This document shows, piece by piece, positions 1 to 10,724 of a DNA stretch of 64,000 nt (position 1 is the first letter of the stretch; the number at the start of each line of letters is the position of its first letter). A program made the position numbers and the translations under genes. The notes under the pieces are model-generated. The model was not told the origin of the DNA. It searched no databases and was given only the letters and a program-made list of their open reading frames with translations. Source of the stretch: Globisporangium splendens (taxonomy: Eukaryota > Oomycota > Peronosporomycetes > Pythiales > Pythiaceae); contig VFIW01000053.1 in assembly GCA_006386115.1 (NCBI GenBank), positions 225,453 to 289,452 on the forward strand, in the 5' to 3' direction.

Positions 1-374
1 CTGATTGCTTCGCTGCTTGTGGAGAAAGAAGAGAGCGTGTGCGACACCGTTTAGTGATTATGGACACTGTTCGGCACTCGCATTCGTTGTGGCTGTGTTT
101 GGTTGAATGTCCCTGCTTCCATAATCGGGGAAAGGGGGGCGGAAGCAACTTACCACCAACCACGCACACGCGTGTTGTTCGGACTTCTCAATGCGCATTT
201 GCTGTCCGCCAGCTGGCCGCCACTCGAACAAGGAAATAGAACAGACATGCTTCGCTTCCATGTACACGCCGCCACGGCGTTGCACCAAACTCAATGCGCA
301 AGGCGCATGCGCTCGCTTTGGGTTCCAAATATCCGTCGAAAAGTGCCGACCAGCGAAGCCAACTGCCTGCAGAC

Positions 375-716
375 ATGTTTCCTTTCCGCATGCAACCACG
401 GGCGTTGCACCATGTCGGATACCTGTCCACTGACTGTATCGACGACATCCAAGCGTTCGAAATGGCGAAAAAGACCGACCAGTGGACTCAACTGGTAAGT
501 GAATAGACATTTCTTCTGCGTAACGACGCTGCACCATATTCATATAACGCGCAGTGCGTGCGTTCTTTTTCCCGCTTTCTCCGACGGCGCTTGCATATTC
601 GCCCAACAATGGCGCAAGTTCTATTAGCGAGAGTCAAATGCATACGAGTATACGCTTGAACTGGCGCAGCAGCTTCCACATCCGAACCTGCTGTTGAGTT
701 TGTGCAGCTCATGCTC
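375..716 (+). other. possible gene fragment, two exon-like pieces
   Basis: An ATG at 375 opens 40 codons ending exactly at a consensus donor (CTG|gtaagt, 494/495). A phase-compatible acceptor (ctattag, 626-627) opens a second piece with a protein-like stretch (AYEYTLELAQQLPHPNLL) that runs to a possible donor at 717. The peptide is charged and helical-looking, but I recognise no family and cannot find the following exons. It may be the start of an unrecognised gene, a decayed gene, or chance. Confidence 0.25.
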
Positions 717-926
717 GTACAGTAACAATGTTAACAGCAAGCTCCCTTTTAATGTCGATGGCAGGATTTACTGTACGAAACACACACGCAAGTCAAGCGC
801 AGCAGCTGCGCTCGCTGTCACTGTTGAGTCGTTATTGGAATTCATAGTGCGGCCATTCAGCGGCTCGCTTCAGCTGCCGCACGCTCGCTCGCTTTTGCCA
901 AAAACTGAGTCCACAAGGGGCTTTCG

Positions 927-928
<2 letters not shown>

Positions 929-961
<33 letters not shown>

Positions 962-965
962 GCAC
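929..965. repeat. (CA)n microsatellite
   Basis: About 14 CA units followed by CGCA units, read directly in the sequence. A short (GA)n run follows at about 1099-1117 and a (CT)n run at about 1741-1764. Confidence 0.95.
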
Positions 966-1177
966 GCACTTTGGCATCCATGCTGCAACAGACACACTGA
1001 AAAGCCGCGTACGCGACTAAGCGCACGATGCCAGTCCGTTAGATGCGTGTGCAGCCCCATTCGCAGCTACTCTTCGTTTATTGTGGCTGCTGAGCATGAA
1101 GAGAGAGAGAGAGAGATGGTCGCACGGCTGTTGGCGTGCGCCGCTTGGATCGGATCCGCATTGAAGATGCGGCGCGC

Positions 1178-1952
1178 CGACTGGAGCTTGAAAGGCCGCA
1201 GACGTGCGTGGCTCCCCTTTGCTCATGATGCGCGCGCATGGCCAAGCGGCGTCTTCCGTTTTTCTCCTCCCCTCCCTCCTCATCGCTGCGACCTTCAACG
1301 TTCGTAGCACCAAATGAAGAATCAGACGGAAAAAAGGGCGGTCGATGCGCTCAAAAGAAGGATCGAGAAAACTCAAGATACCAGATGGCGAGCGGTAAAG
1401 TTTGGGACGCGCTGATTGGGCGCCGCATACGTGCGAGCGTGAAGCGTTGCATATCCGAGACCTGTGATTGGCTATAAAGAGCGATATGCTATTTTTAAGC
1501 GACCAATAGTGAGCGAGTGATGTGCACAATGGCAAATGGGGACGTGGCTGCGAAGTTTTGTTGTTGCTGCGGGTGTCCCATATGGCTGATGGCATCCAAG
1601 GCTTCCACTAAAACGCACTGGTAACCGGGTTACCAGTCACGAACCCGTCAACGCTTACCTGCTTCGAGCGTGGATTTACTGAACGACCAGATTTAGCCAG
1701 CAGCAGCTGGTTGATGGGCATGCGCACGTCCACAAGCATGAGCTCTCTCTCTCTCTCTCCCCCTCTCGCATGCGTCAGCCAGGCTTTCGCCACACTGCGT
1801 TTCAGTAAGGCAAGCAAACACCTACCCACATGAGTATTTTTACGCGTTTTCTTCCCATCCGTTTCGTTTTGGTTGTGTTTTATTTTACTTGCACTGGATC
1901 ACTTTCGTTCAAACTTGCAGTTGAAGTTGCGACTGGAGCTTGAAAGGCTGCA
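1178..1952. repeat. 23-nt direct repeat, copies at 1178-1200 and 1930-1952
   Basis: Both copies share cgactggagcttgaaaggc exactly, and 22 of 23 bases overall. That is very unlikely by chance in 3.5 kb. Each copy can encode LELER in one frame. It may be a duplicated coding fragment or a mobile remnant. Only the two ends of the interval are repeat; the 730 bases between are not. Confidence 0.7.
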
Positions 1953-3486
1953 CCCCTCAAGTCAAATGCCAACACGCTGTCTCGGCAATGCTCTCATGCA
2001 AGTCGCAACACACACAATGTGTGCAAAAAACTCGCAAAGCAATCTTGCGCATACGTTGTAGCAGCAGTGTAATGCGAATGCATTTTGCGTGACCTTTACT
2101 GTGCGAAATAGCTGCGCAACATGCGTGTGACGACGTAGTCAGTCCGTTTCTTTCGTTTCTATGGACCGCAGGATCCTGGACAACGATTTTTTGTCCGCAA
2201 GTTTGGGATCTTGGCGTGCATTCCTTGCGAAATGCAAAAAAAGTAAATTTCAGCTCGCATGTCAACAAAGGTGGCGATCTGGGGAAGATATTGAGCGAGA
2301 GAGAGCAACCAGAAAGATACTGCAGCATGCTAGTTTAATGGGAAGGTCTCACTTCACAGTGAGCAAAATGGTGCACAAAGATCTCCAATGGAGGTGGATT
2401 TTTTTACGGTTTTTACCAACAATCGAGCAGTTTCATTAGACAAATTGCACACTTTATCTGACTGGCTGTCTTGTTCGACATCTCATTTGCTCCGCTTTTA
2501 TCCGTTGACAAGCAGTGTGTTTGATTTGTGTGTGATTATGAAAAAACGGAGGTTGGCGCTGCAGTACCTGGATGCAGGGATGGATGCGCTCAATGATGCA
2601 GAAGAGGCACGCGAAACATGGCGGTTTCATCCGCTTCATCGTTTCTACGGCTGTGCATGTGTGGGAAAAGGAGGGGAGGAACAATGCGAAAGGCGAGCAC
2701 GCGCAAAGCATACAAACAGCAAGTGAAACATACACTTTTTAAATGAAATCGCAACCCAAGCGGCCGTTATCTAAGTCTGCTGGCATGCTTGCTCGCATTT
2801 TGTGATGCGAAGCCATTTGGTTTGTAATGATGGCTCGGTTTAAAAAATGCAGCAGTGAGAGCGACTGGGGGAGATGGGGTGAGGAGGCGTATTTAAATTT
2901 CTTTCGATTTTGCAGTACAGTAGACAGGAAGTATCATTAAAGAGAGAGAGAGGGGGGAGAGCTGATAGGGTTTTTGGATTCTTCCTTTTCGTTATTCAAG
3001 TTGCTGCAAGAGCTCAAGGTGCTCGTCCTTGACAAGGAAGCGGGCAAGTTGCTGCTGCCACACGTGTTCACATCAATCCATCTTGCTCATTGTTGAATTT
3101 GCAGTCTTGCGGTCAAATCTTCCTTTCCGAACGGGAAGCTGACCAACAACGAAAGAAGAAAAGAAAAAAAGCGAGTAAATTACGCCCGAACCGTCTGGTC
3201 CGCCGTCGTCTGGCTTGCAACACTCCAAGCCTCTTTCCGTCTTTTTTCTGCGCGCATTTGTTGTTTGCGGAAGAAGATTCGCTGTGGAACTCTTGCGACT
3301 CGGTAATTTTCGTGTGTCGCGGATTCACAATCAGCCCAAGTCAACAAGCAAGTGACCTAAACAAGTTGTTGCTTTTGCTCGAGTGTTGGTCTCTGCAAGT
3401 CAAGCCACGTACGCACAAGCAGCAGTCTGCAATTTGACTCGCAACCCTCAAGAGGCAGTCTTTCTATATAAATCGTCATAGCGAAG

Positions 3487-4269
3487 ATGAGTGCAACGGT
3501 GGCGCAGTACCCGCTGGAGCCGCGCTCGCGCATGGTGGACGACGTGTCGGCGGCCAAGAAGAAGATGAACGCGCAGGTGCGCGCGGCGTCGACGGTGGTG
3601 TCGCCTGTGGTGGCGCGTCCGCTCAGCGGCTGCCACGCCGCAAACACCGCACTTAGTTCGCCGGTCGAGGAAGAGCGCATCGCGCTGGTGCTCGACATGG
3701 ACGAGTGCCTCGTGCACAGCAAGTTCTACAACGAGGTGGAGTACCGCCAGAGCGAGTACCGCCCGACGGCGCTCGCGCAGTACGAGGACTCGTTCGAGAT
3801 CGTCATGGACGACGGTGAGCGCGCGATTGTGCACAAACGTCCGGGTCTCGACAAGTTTCTGGAAGAAGCCAGCAAGCACTTTGACGTGTACGTGTTCACT
3901 GCTGGTCTGGAGGCGTACGGCAAGCCGATCCTCGACGAGCTCGACCCCAAGGGTACGCTGTTCACGGGCCGCTTTTTCCGCGAGTCGTGCCAGCAGCGCA
4001 AGGGTATGTTTTTGAAGGACCTGCGTGTCGTGCGCAAGGATCTGTCAAAGGTGATTTTGGTGGACAACAACCCGGTGTCGTTCCTCATGCAGCCCAGCAA
4101 CGGCATCCCCGTGCCGAGCTTCTACGACGACGCGAACGACCGCACACTCGAGTCGCTGACCAAGGTGCTGACGAGTCTGCGTGAGCTGGACGACGTGCGA
4201 CCGCGTCTGCACCAGTTGTTCCGCCTCGCCGACCTTCTGGCTGAGCACCAGCGTATGATTTTGTCGTGA
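3487..4269 (+). CDS. FCP1/SCP-type (NIF domain) phosphatase
   Basis: A single-exon gene of 260 aa. Residues about 65-235 are an FCP1-homology (HAD-superfamily) phosphatase domain. The catalytic motif is D70-M-D72-E-C74, with the first Asp as the expected nucleophile; position 74 is Cys where DxDx(T/V) is usual. A block HKRPGLDKFLEEASKHFDVY follows, then FTAGLEAYGKPILDELDP, and the acidic motif VILVDNNPVSF near residue 190. The family dephosphorylates phospho-Ser/Thr in the RNA polymerase II CTD or in other nuclear and membrane targets; the substrate cannot be told from sequence. The first 60 residues look unstructured. No transmembrane segment is visible, so this resembles small CTD phosphatases rather than Dullard or TIM50. 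The ATG follows a TATA-like element by about 15-20 bases, and the codons are strongly GC3-biased. Confidence 0.93.
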   Translation: MSATVAQYPLEPRSRMVDDVSAAKKKMNAQVRAASTVVSPVVARPLSGCHAANTALSSPVEEERIALVLDMDECLVHSKFYNEVEYRQSEYRPTALAQYEDSFEIVMDDGERAIVHKRPGLDKFLEEASKHFDVYVFTAGLEAYGKPILDELDPKGTLFTGRFFRESCQQRKGMFLKDLRVVRKDLSKVILVDNNPVSFLMQPSNGIPVPSFYDDANDRTLESLTKVLTSLRELDDVRPRLHQLFRLADLLAEHQRMILS

Positions 4270-5350
4270 AGCCTCTCTCTTTGGTGGTGTGAGTGTGAGT
4301 GTGTGTGGGTGAAGAAGCCGTCGACAATGAAGACAAGTATATTAAACGCGGCTGGAAGAAGAAGATTATTATTTTGCTAGTATTAGTAGATCGTTTGTAG
4401 TATTACATAAAGTAGAGTGCGGTCATGTGTGCCAAATCCCATATTCTAAAGAAGCAACACGAAACAAATCAACTCCAAACGACACCAATATCCATCTTCC
4501 TTCAAGACCAAATCCTGCCGTATCCTCCAAACCATTCTATTGGTTGTCGACCGCTTGTCCTTGCCGAAGCGCCACCGCTCCCGCGTCATGACCAGCCATT
4601 CCCGGGGTAATCCCCATACAAAGACACGTGTCGGTGGCGTGTGGCCGCGTGCCTATGGCTCGAGAGACAACGCGCGCGTCAAACGTGGGTGATGACATCA
4701 CGAAAGAAGCCTCGACTGCCGCCGTGACTGGGCAACTGCCTACAACACACGGCCCCGTAAGTCCCGCGCATGCCCTCGTCTCCAGCGAGCTCTGTATCGT
4801 AAGTTTCATCCTTCCACGAGACACGGCGGTATGGTAGAAACATGCACATTTGGTTCATTTAATTCGCTTCGTCACTCGATTGCGGTCCTCGTCTCCCAAC
4901 GGCGTGGTTCGATTCCTGTTTCCCACGTGTTGCATCCGGTGCAGGTTACAGTATGTGCCAACAGAACGTCCATTAGCACCAGCTGCTTTGACTGCAAGTG
5001 CATGTTTATTCCTGTCTACTTTAACTTCAAGTGCGCGCACGCTGGTGCATGTTTATCTGCGTGTGCAGCAGCGAAAAGCGCATCCTCCTCACACGCACCA
5101 AATTGTTCTTCACGACACCGCGATATGATCCAACTTTGGATTCCCAAGCGCCTTTCGAAGATTTTTTTTAGAGAGCATCCAGCTAAAGACAGTTCGTTAA
5201 GTGCGATTCCATTCGCGCTGATAAATTGTTAAGTACGATGCGTTTTGCTTCTTTTGAAAAAACGGACTTTAGCGGAGTAAAAAGTACTTTGTGCATCTCC
5301 GTTTTGGACAGCGAATCGCGCGAAAAAGCAAACAACAGCGAGGCACCAGG
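4270..5350. other. intergenic, no gene seen
   Basis: About 1.1 kb between the phosphatase stop and the BCL7-like start. It is AT-richer, starts with G/T runs typical of a 3' UTR, and has no reading frame with a recognisable motif. A tRNA-like T-loop string at about 4907 was examined and rejected. Confidence 0.6.
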
Positions 5351-6694
5351 ATGTCGCTGCGCACGTCGCGCCGGTCGCAGCAGGCAGGCGGACAGATCGT
5401 GGACGTGCCGAGCGTGCCGATCTCCGAGATCCGCACGCGCAAGTGGACCAAGCAGCTCAAGACCGTTGGCCACCTCAGCATCCCGAAATGGGTCCCAGGT
5501 GCGTGCCCAGTCCCGTGCTTTCGTTGGACGGAAGGCGGTCAATGGTGTGTGCACTAACTACTCGTGTTTGTATGGTTCTCGTTTCTGTGTGTGTATGTTT
5601 CCATGTGCGCTGTTTAGACCAAGAGGTATGCTGCATTGTGTGTTGTGTGCGCGTGGATATTGCACGAATTGTTTGGGATATCTGGGACTTGGCTCATCTA
5701 ATGGTCAATGTGTAGAATCCGACTGAGGCGCTGCAGAAGGGTGGATTTAAAAAGACAAAAGGTAAATGCGCTTGCCGCAATGCATGCTGTGTGTTTGTAT
5801 GCGGCTGGTCATGTTTTTGTTTAAATTTGAACAGGCCGGAAGCGGCAGACGGTGGAGATTGGCCGCATGACGCGTAGTGTGCGCCAGCATTTGGATGCGC
5901 CGCTCGAGCTTTTGTCCGAGTACCCAGCGATTCGCGTACGTTTGCATCTTGACACTGCCACCTTTTCATTTAAAACGTGTATTCACAGATGGCGAGATGG
6001 AACCATGTATTTTCCTCTTTAGCAAAGCCATGGACCACGACAAACGACGCCCTCGACACTGGCGCCACCGACAGCTCTCCCAGCGAACGCTTTGGCTCCA
6101 GCTGCCCAAGCGCAAGCCCCAGTAGCATCGACCGCTTCTGTTACGGGTGCTCCAGGTGCCGCAGCTGGTGCTACAGCTGGTGGCCTGCTCGCTCAGCAGC
6201 AACAACCAGCGTCAGTTGCCGTTGAGATCAACCAAGTTTCCCAGGGTCATGACGCGGCGATGGATTCGAATCTACTTTCTCAAGGCAGCGACTTTATGCA
6301 ATTGGCAGCGTCCGGCGACCCGTTGCTTGCGCAGACGGTGCCTTCAGACGAGCAGCTCGAGATGGCGCTCGAGGATCTGCCGATGCTCGACTCGGACGAA
6401 GACCTCCCATTCGACCAGCTCATAGAGGACCAGGTGCCGCCAATCTCAGCACCAGCTCCAGCACCTGTCCCCGTCGCGTCACCAACGGTTGAGAGTGAGA
6501 GCGTAGAGGAACACGGAAGCGTCAGTGACACTGTCGACAACACTGCGGAAAGCACAGCCGATGATGACGATGACTCCGACTCATCCTCGAGCGACGACGA
6601 CGATGACGAATCGGCTAACTCAGGAGGCGGATCGCCGATGCCATCGCCTTCTCCACAGTCCTCGCCAATGCCGTCGCGCTCACCATCGCCATAG
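5351..6694 (+). CDS. BCL7-like protein (SWI/SNF-type remodeler subunit candidate)
   Basis: Five exons fit in phase: 5351-5498, 5618-5625 (8 nt), 5716-5761, 5835-5935 and 6023-6694, giving 324 aa. Residues 30-49 (RKWTKQLKTVG...SIPKWVP) match the BCL7 N-terminal signature RKWxKxWVTVGDTSLxIxKWVPV, which marks the BCL7A/B/C subunits of BAF chromatin-remodeling complexes. A basic stretch (KKTKGRKRQ) follows, then Ala/Pro/Gln-rich sequence and a very acidic Ser/Asp tail ending in a Ser-Pro repeat. The microexon ACCAAGAG restores phase between exons 1 and 3: a direct exon 1 to exon 3 join hits a TGA after three codons. The exon lengths sum to 975 nt, a whole number of codons. The start is the first ATG in frame. 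The BCL7 assignment rests on one short motif, so remodeler membership is an inference. Confidence 0.78.
5618..5625 (+). other. 8-nt microexon of the BCL7-like gene
   Basis: The sequence is tgtttag|ACCAAGAG|gtatgc, with good acceptor and donor. Introns of 119 nt (5499-5617) and 90 nt (5626-5715) flank it. Including it converts phase 1 to phase 0 and gives KWVPDQENPTEAL across the junction. Confidence 0.7.
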
Positions 6695-6697
6695 ACA

Positions 6698-7088
6698 TCA
6701 TTGATGTGTTCCTCCTTTTGCGTGAACGAGGAGAGATAAAGGCATGAATGCAATATGAGGAATGTGTATCCAAGTGGTTCTATTTGCGCAATAGTCTTCT
6801 GGCCATTGGTCGAGGGGCTGCACAGGCAACACGTTCTGTTCCCCTTCATGGTCGCGACGTTGGTTTTCATGATAGGTTTGGAGCAAATGGATGGTCGCTA
6901 CATACAACACGCAAAGCAATTAGAGGAGAACATGAGGTGCTTTTATGAATGGACATCGTACCTGGCACGAGCACTGGGAAAATGTGTTCAATCACATATT
7001 CAATCTCGCTGCTCTCAGCGTCGCTCTTCAACTGCGCGATCAGCACCTGAAGGAACTCACGCGACGCTGTTGCTTCAAGCTCGTTCAT
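6698..7088 (-). CDS. small two-exon protein with an FPVLVPA motif (IQCK/Dpy-30-like, tentative)
   Basis: Exon 1 (7088-6962) and exon 2 (6897-6698) join in phase 1 across a 64-nt intron (gtacga...tgtag), giving 108 aa. The N-terminal half is helical and acidic (REFLQVLIAQLKSDAESSEI). It leads to EYVIEHIFPVLVPATIHLL, which resembles the YLxxxVFPxLLPAL motif of IQCK and the Dpy-30 fold found in several ciliary or adaptor proteins. The second half, with PLDQWPEDYCANRTTWI, sits where IQCK-type proteins have FNxxDFLxEWLYNxNP. The stop lies 3 bases from the stop of the convergent BCL7-like gene. More 5' exons may exist above 7088. The fold assignment is weak; the open, phase-consistent two-exon structure is the main support. 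Confidence 0.5.
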
Positions 7089-7412
7089 GGCGCTTGACGC
7101 TGCTTAGTGTCGGCGTACACAATGGGCGAGCGGAGGCGCAAGCGAGTCTTCTGCACGCAACACCAAGTCGAATGACTGCGCTCCGTTGACGGAGGTCTTC
7201 ATGATCCAAATAACCTCGCCACATGGCTACTCTTTATTTTCAGCATCTCGAACTTAACGATGAACAATGCGAAGTCAATAAAACTATCGAACTTAATCGA
7301 TAGGTTCGATTGTCCTCTTCCTTTGCTCTCATTGGTCCACGCTGTTTCCCGTAAAGTACGAGTTGGTGCCATTTTCCCACATCAACAGTTCCATTGTCGA
7401 AAAGCAGGCAGC

Positions 7413-10400
7413 ATGGCAGGATGGATATCGGTGCGCTCGCGGTTCTCTTTGTACCTCTCTCTATGCATATCGACTAATTGTTATATCACATGGATATGCT
7501 GCGCAGGTGACGGCGGAGGTCGTTGGCACGGGCTCGGACGGGACGGAGCCGTCGCTGCTCTTCTCGGTGCAGCGCCACGGTGTGTACAGCGACGACGTCG
7601 TGTTGCTCAAGCGCTACTTGTTCAATTGCGGGGAAGGAACGCAGCGGCTGTGTGGTGAGAACGGCGTCAAGCTGAGCTCACTGGATGCCATGTTCTTCAC
7701 GCGCTTCAATGTCAATGTGCGTGGCGTATTGATGTTGCTCTTGCAGTATGCAATTGTCGTGATGCTGCTGCTGTTTTATCATCGTGGGGCTGCGTAGGAT
7801 AGTCGGTGAGTGGCGTGCCGGGAATGATCTTTGCGTTGAGCACATGCGGTGCGGCAACACTCAAGCTGTATGGTCCAGTGGGTCTTCGAGGCTTCTTGGT
7901 GGCCATTCAGAGCTTTGTGCGTCGCAAGTATCCGCAGATCGCATGCGTCGAAGCAGTAGACGATGCGTGTGATCCCCGAGCAGGCAAGAATGGCGCCGAG
8001 TCTTTCGAGTATGCGCAGTGGCATGCATCCGAACCGCGGATCGATCGGCATATGCAGATCTTTCCTGTTTTCCTACGACATTCAGCCACGAAGCAGCAGG
8101 ATTCCGATGATCAATGCTGCCTTTGCGCACGAGGTGATAGAGTTGCCAACTCAGCACCTTCTCAGACTGCAAAGCAGCCTCCAGCAGGATCCAATGGCAG
8201 TGACAAGGCGCGCAAGCGCACGCATGAGAGTGACGAGCACTTGCAATTTCGAGAGTGGTTGCTTCGCTTCTATACAGCAAAAGTGCCGGACAAGATCCCG
8301 TACGTGGATGTGATCTTGAATCGGTACCGAGGACGATACGATGATCTGAAAGCGCAACTATGTGCGAAGTATGGATCCATAGATGATAGTGAAGATGCGT
8401 CAAAGGAGTCCAGCAGCGATAGTAGTAACAGCGATTCGTCTTCTGATGAGAAAGACAGCAAATGTGAAGAGCACGAGGCGATGGACTTTGAAGCGTTGCC
8501 TCTGGATCGTAAGTGGCTGGAGAGTTTCTATCATCACGCTCAGCAGCCAGACAAGCTCGCTCATGTCGACAGAGTGCTCAAGCAGTTCAGTGGCCGGGAA
8601 GACACGCTGAAGGGGATGCTGCTTCAGAAATATCAAAAGCCAACGGATGAAGAAGCAACGAGCGTCAAGCGAAGGAAATTGCAAAACAGTCCAGATGTTC
8701 AAAATGGAAGCGCGTCCGCACAAGATGCAGAGTCAGTGCAAATGAAAGAAGAACTGCCCAAGATATACGTGCAACCTCAAGCGAGAAACGAAGACCAAGA
8801 CATGTCAAGCAGCATGTCATCGCCACCATCTCTTTGCTACATCATGAAGTATGTCTGATTTGCTGAGATGTTCAGTTTGCTGGACGTACTTACCGACTAA
8901 TGAACTCGATTGTGTTGGCCACAGGTTCTTGCACTCGCTGAATGCAATCGCGTGGATTATCGACTGCCGCTCAGCGCATCACATCGACAAACTCGTCCGA
9001 CAGTTTACAAAGCCATCGAGCCGTGGCTGCAGCGTCCACGACCCAGCGTTGGTCGTGCATTTCTCTCTGCCGCACATTGTTCAGGATCCAAGGCACTACC
9101 CCAAAGGATGCATAGTTTCATGCGTGTAGCTTTACGACAATGTTTTGCTGATGATGTGTGGTTTTGTTAGGTATCAAGAATGGATGGCGTCTCTTGGAGC
9201 AATCAAGCAACTCGTATTCGACGGCAGCGCACTCCGTTCGGCTGAAAGTGGCGTCTACAGTTGGGTCTTCCATGCATCGGCGAAGCATACCTTGGCGCAG
9301 AAGCAGCACTGGCACGGCTCCTTCGATGCAGGTTCCATGTGGACAAACCTCGCTACGTTCTTGACCGATCAGGAAACATCTCTGTCCAGTAAAGCAAGTC
9401 AACGCCAGATTCTCATGAAACTGAGTAGTGCTGAGGAGAACAACGTGCACATCGCACAAAGCAAACTGCGGTACCAGGTTTGCAGCTATAGAGCTTTCGA
9501 TGGTGAACCTCGCTTCGACTACGAGCGAACCGGATGGAGACAGCGCGACACGAACGACGAAGAAACGGAGCAGAAGGCTTCCAGTGACCCAGAGGAAGAG
9601 TCACGACTCGGAACTGATGATCAAGCGACTGATGCATCTAGAGAAACACCTGAAGCCCCTCAAGGCGACACAATGAAGCTGATCATTTTGGGGACAGGCA
9701 GTGCAGCTCCATCTAGGTTGCGCGGGAGCACTGGCATCTACTTGGAACTCAAAAGACAAGCTGTTCTTGCCCTGGACTCGAGCTACCACGGCGATACGCT
9801 GACAGACTCGATGCTGATCGATTGTGGAGAAGGTACCTATGGCCAACTCTGGCGTCAATTCGGTGACGACACAGCTGCGTGTATCGGTGGTTTGCGCTGC
9901 ATTTGGATCTCGCACAGCCACGCAGACCATCAATGCGGTCTCGCTCGCATCCTGCACGAGTATGCACGCTTCCATACTTCGCGAGGCTTGAGCCAAAAAC
10001 AAGGGCTTCTCATTATCGGACCCGATTCGGTGCTTTCCTACGCGAGCAGCTGGGTCGAGCATATTATGAGTGCGTGTGGCGTCAAACCAAGTCATCGCGC
10101 GAGCTTCTTTGGGTTTGTGACATGTCGAGACTTCAATCAGCATCACCATCCGTTCCGCGCGCAGTTGTTCTCGCACATCGGAGCCGTGGTTCGAGAGATT
10201 CGCAGTGTCCCCGTCTGGCACTGCTACGACTCGTACGGCCTGGTGCTCCAGTTGCAAAATGGCCAAAAGATCGTGTATTCAGGCGACACGAGACCCTGCA
10301 GTCAGTTGGTCACAGCAGGTGCGATTGCATTTATTGCTTTCTAGTAATATGGGGACAAAGTGTGCCACTCAGACATCCTGACACTGTGAATGCTTCATAT

Positions 10401-10712
10401 TCTTTTGTAGGAATGGATGCGAGTCTGCTGATCCACGAAGCTACGTTTGACGACTCGATGGAGGAGGACGCAGTAAAGAAGAAGCACAGCACCGTCGGTG
10501 AAGCTCTGTCGATTGCGCGTCAAATGCGTGCCCAGGAGGTGATCTTGACGCATTTCAGTCAGCGATATCCGAAACTGCCGCCACCCATTGCTTCGCCGTC
10601 TCCCAGCAGTGGTGATGCCAATGAGGAGGGCGAACCTGCTGATAGATCAACACCGCTGATAGCCCGTGTGCATTGCGCGTATGATGGCTTCGTCCATCGC
10701 ATTGCGATCTGA
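7413..10712 (+). CDS. ELAC2: tRNase Z, long form (ELAC2-type) with inserted repeats
   Basis: This endoribonuclease removes tRNA 3' trailers. Six exons: 7413-7430, 7507-7716, 7803-8848, 8925-9092, 9171-10318 and 10411-10712, giving 963 aa. The N-terminal half has the pseudo-His block FNCGEGTQRL and FFTRFNVNSVSGVPGM. The C-terminal half has LGTGSAAPS, the second block IDCGEGTYGQL, the zinc-binding HxHxDH motif (SHSHADH), YSGDTRPC, LLIHEATFDD and THFSQRYPK, so the catalytic set looks complete. Between the halves lies an acidic linker with two copies of a WLxxFYxxxxPDKxxxVDxxLxxxxGRxxxLKxxLxxKY repeat (about 8241-8375 and 8502-8636). The exon 4 to exon 5 join is best explained by a GC-AG intron (AG|GCACTA); the alternative GT donor at 9126 gives an intron of only 45 nt. 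ATG 7413 is the only sensible start in this frame. Confidence 0.92.
8241..8636 (+). repeat. tandem WLxxFY...KY protein repeats inside tRNase Z
   Basis: Copy 1 is about 8241-8375 (REWLLRFYTAKVPDKIPYVD...) and copy 2 about 8502-8636 (RKWLESFYHHAQQPDKLAHV...). Both follow WLxxFYxxxxPDKxxxVDxxLxxxxGRxxxLKxxLxxKY and are separated by a Ser/Asp-rich acidic linker. From memory, similar repeats occur in many protist proteins; I know no assigned function. Confidence 0.8.
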
Positions 10713-10724
10713 TCAAACAGACCA

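Larger units (their letters stand above)
1..3486. other. 3.5-kb stretch without a confident gene
   Basis: No reading frame here matches a family I recognise. It holds microsatellites, a 23-nt direct repeat with one mismatch (1178-1200 and 1930-1952), and isolated exon-like pieces: 375-494 joined to 628-716, an ORF of 112 codons at 2388-2726 with a coding-looking core around 2538-2640, and an open piece near 2985-3065. These could be small exons of a plus-strand gene, a decayed gene, or chance. The last 20 bases before the phosphatase gene contain a TATA-like run (tatataaat, about 3464-3472). Confidence 0.5.

Noticed and set aside
929..965. CA repeat as a possible CRISPR or satellite
   Set aside because: A simple dinucleotide microsatellite with no spacers.
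4890..4940. tRNA-like T-loop ggttcgattcc
   Set aside because: Flanking bases do not form a T-stem or an acceptor stem, and no D-arm or anticodon arm is found.
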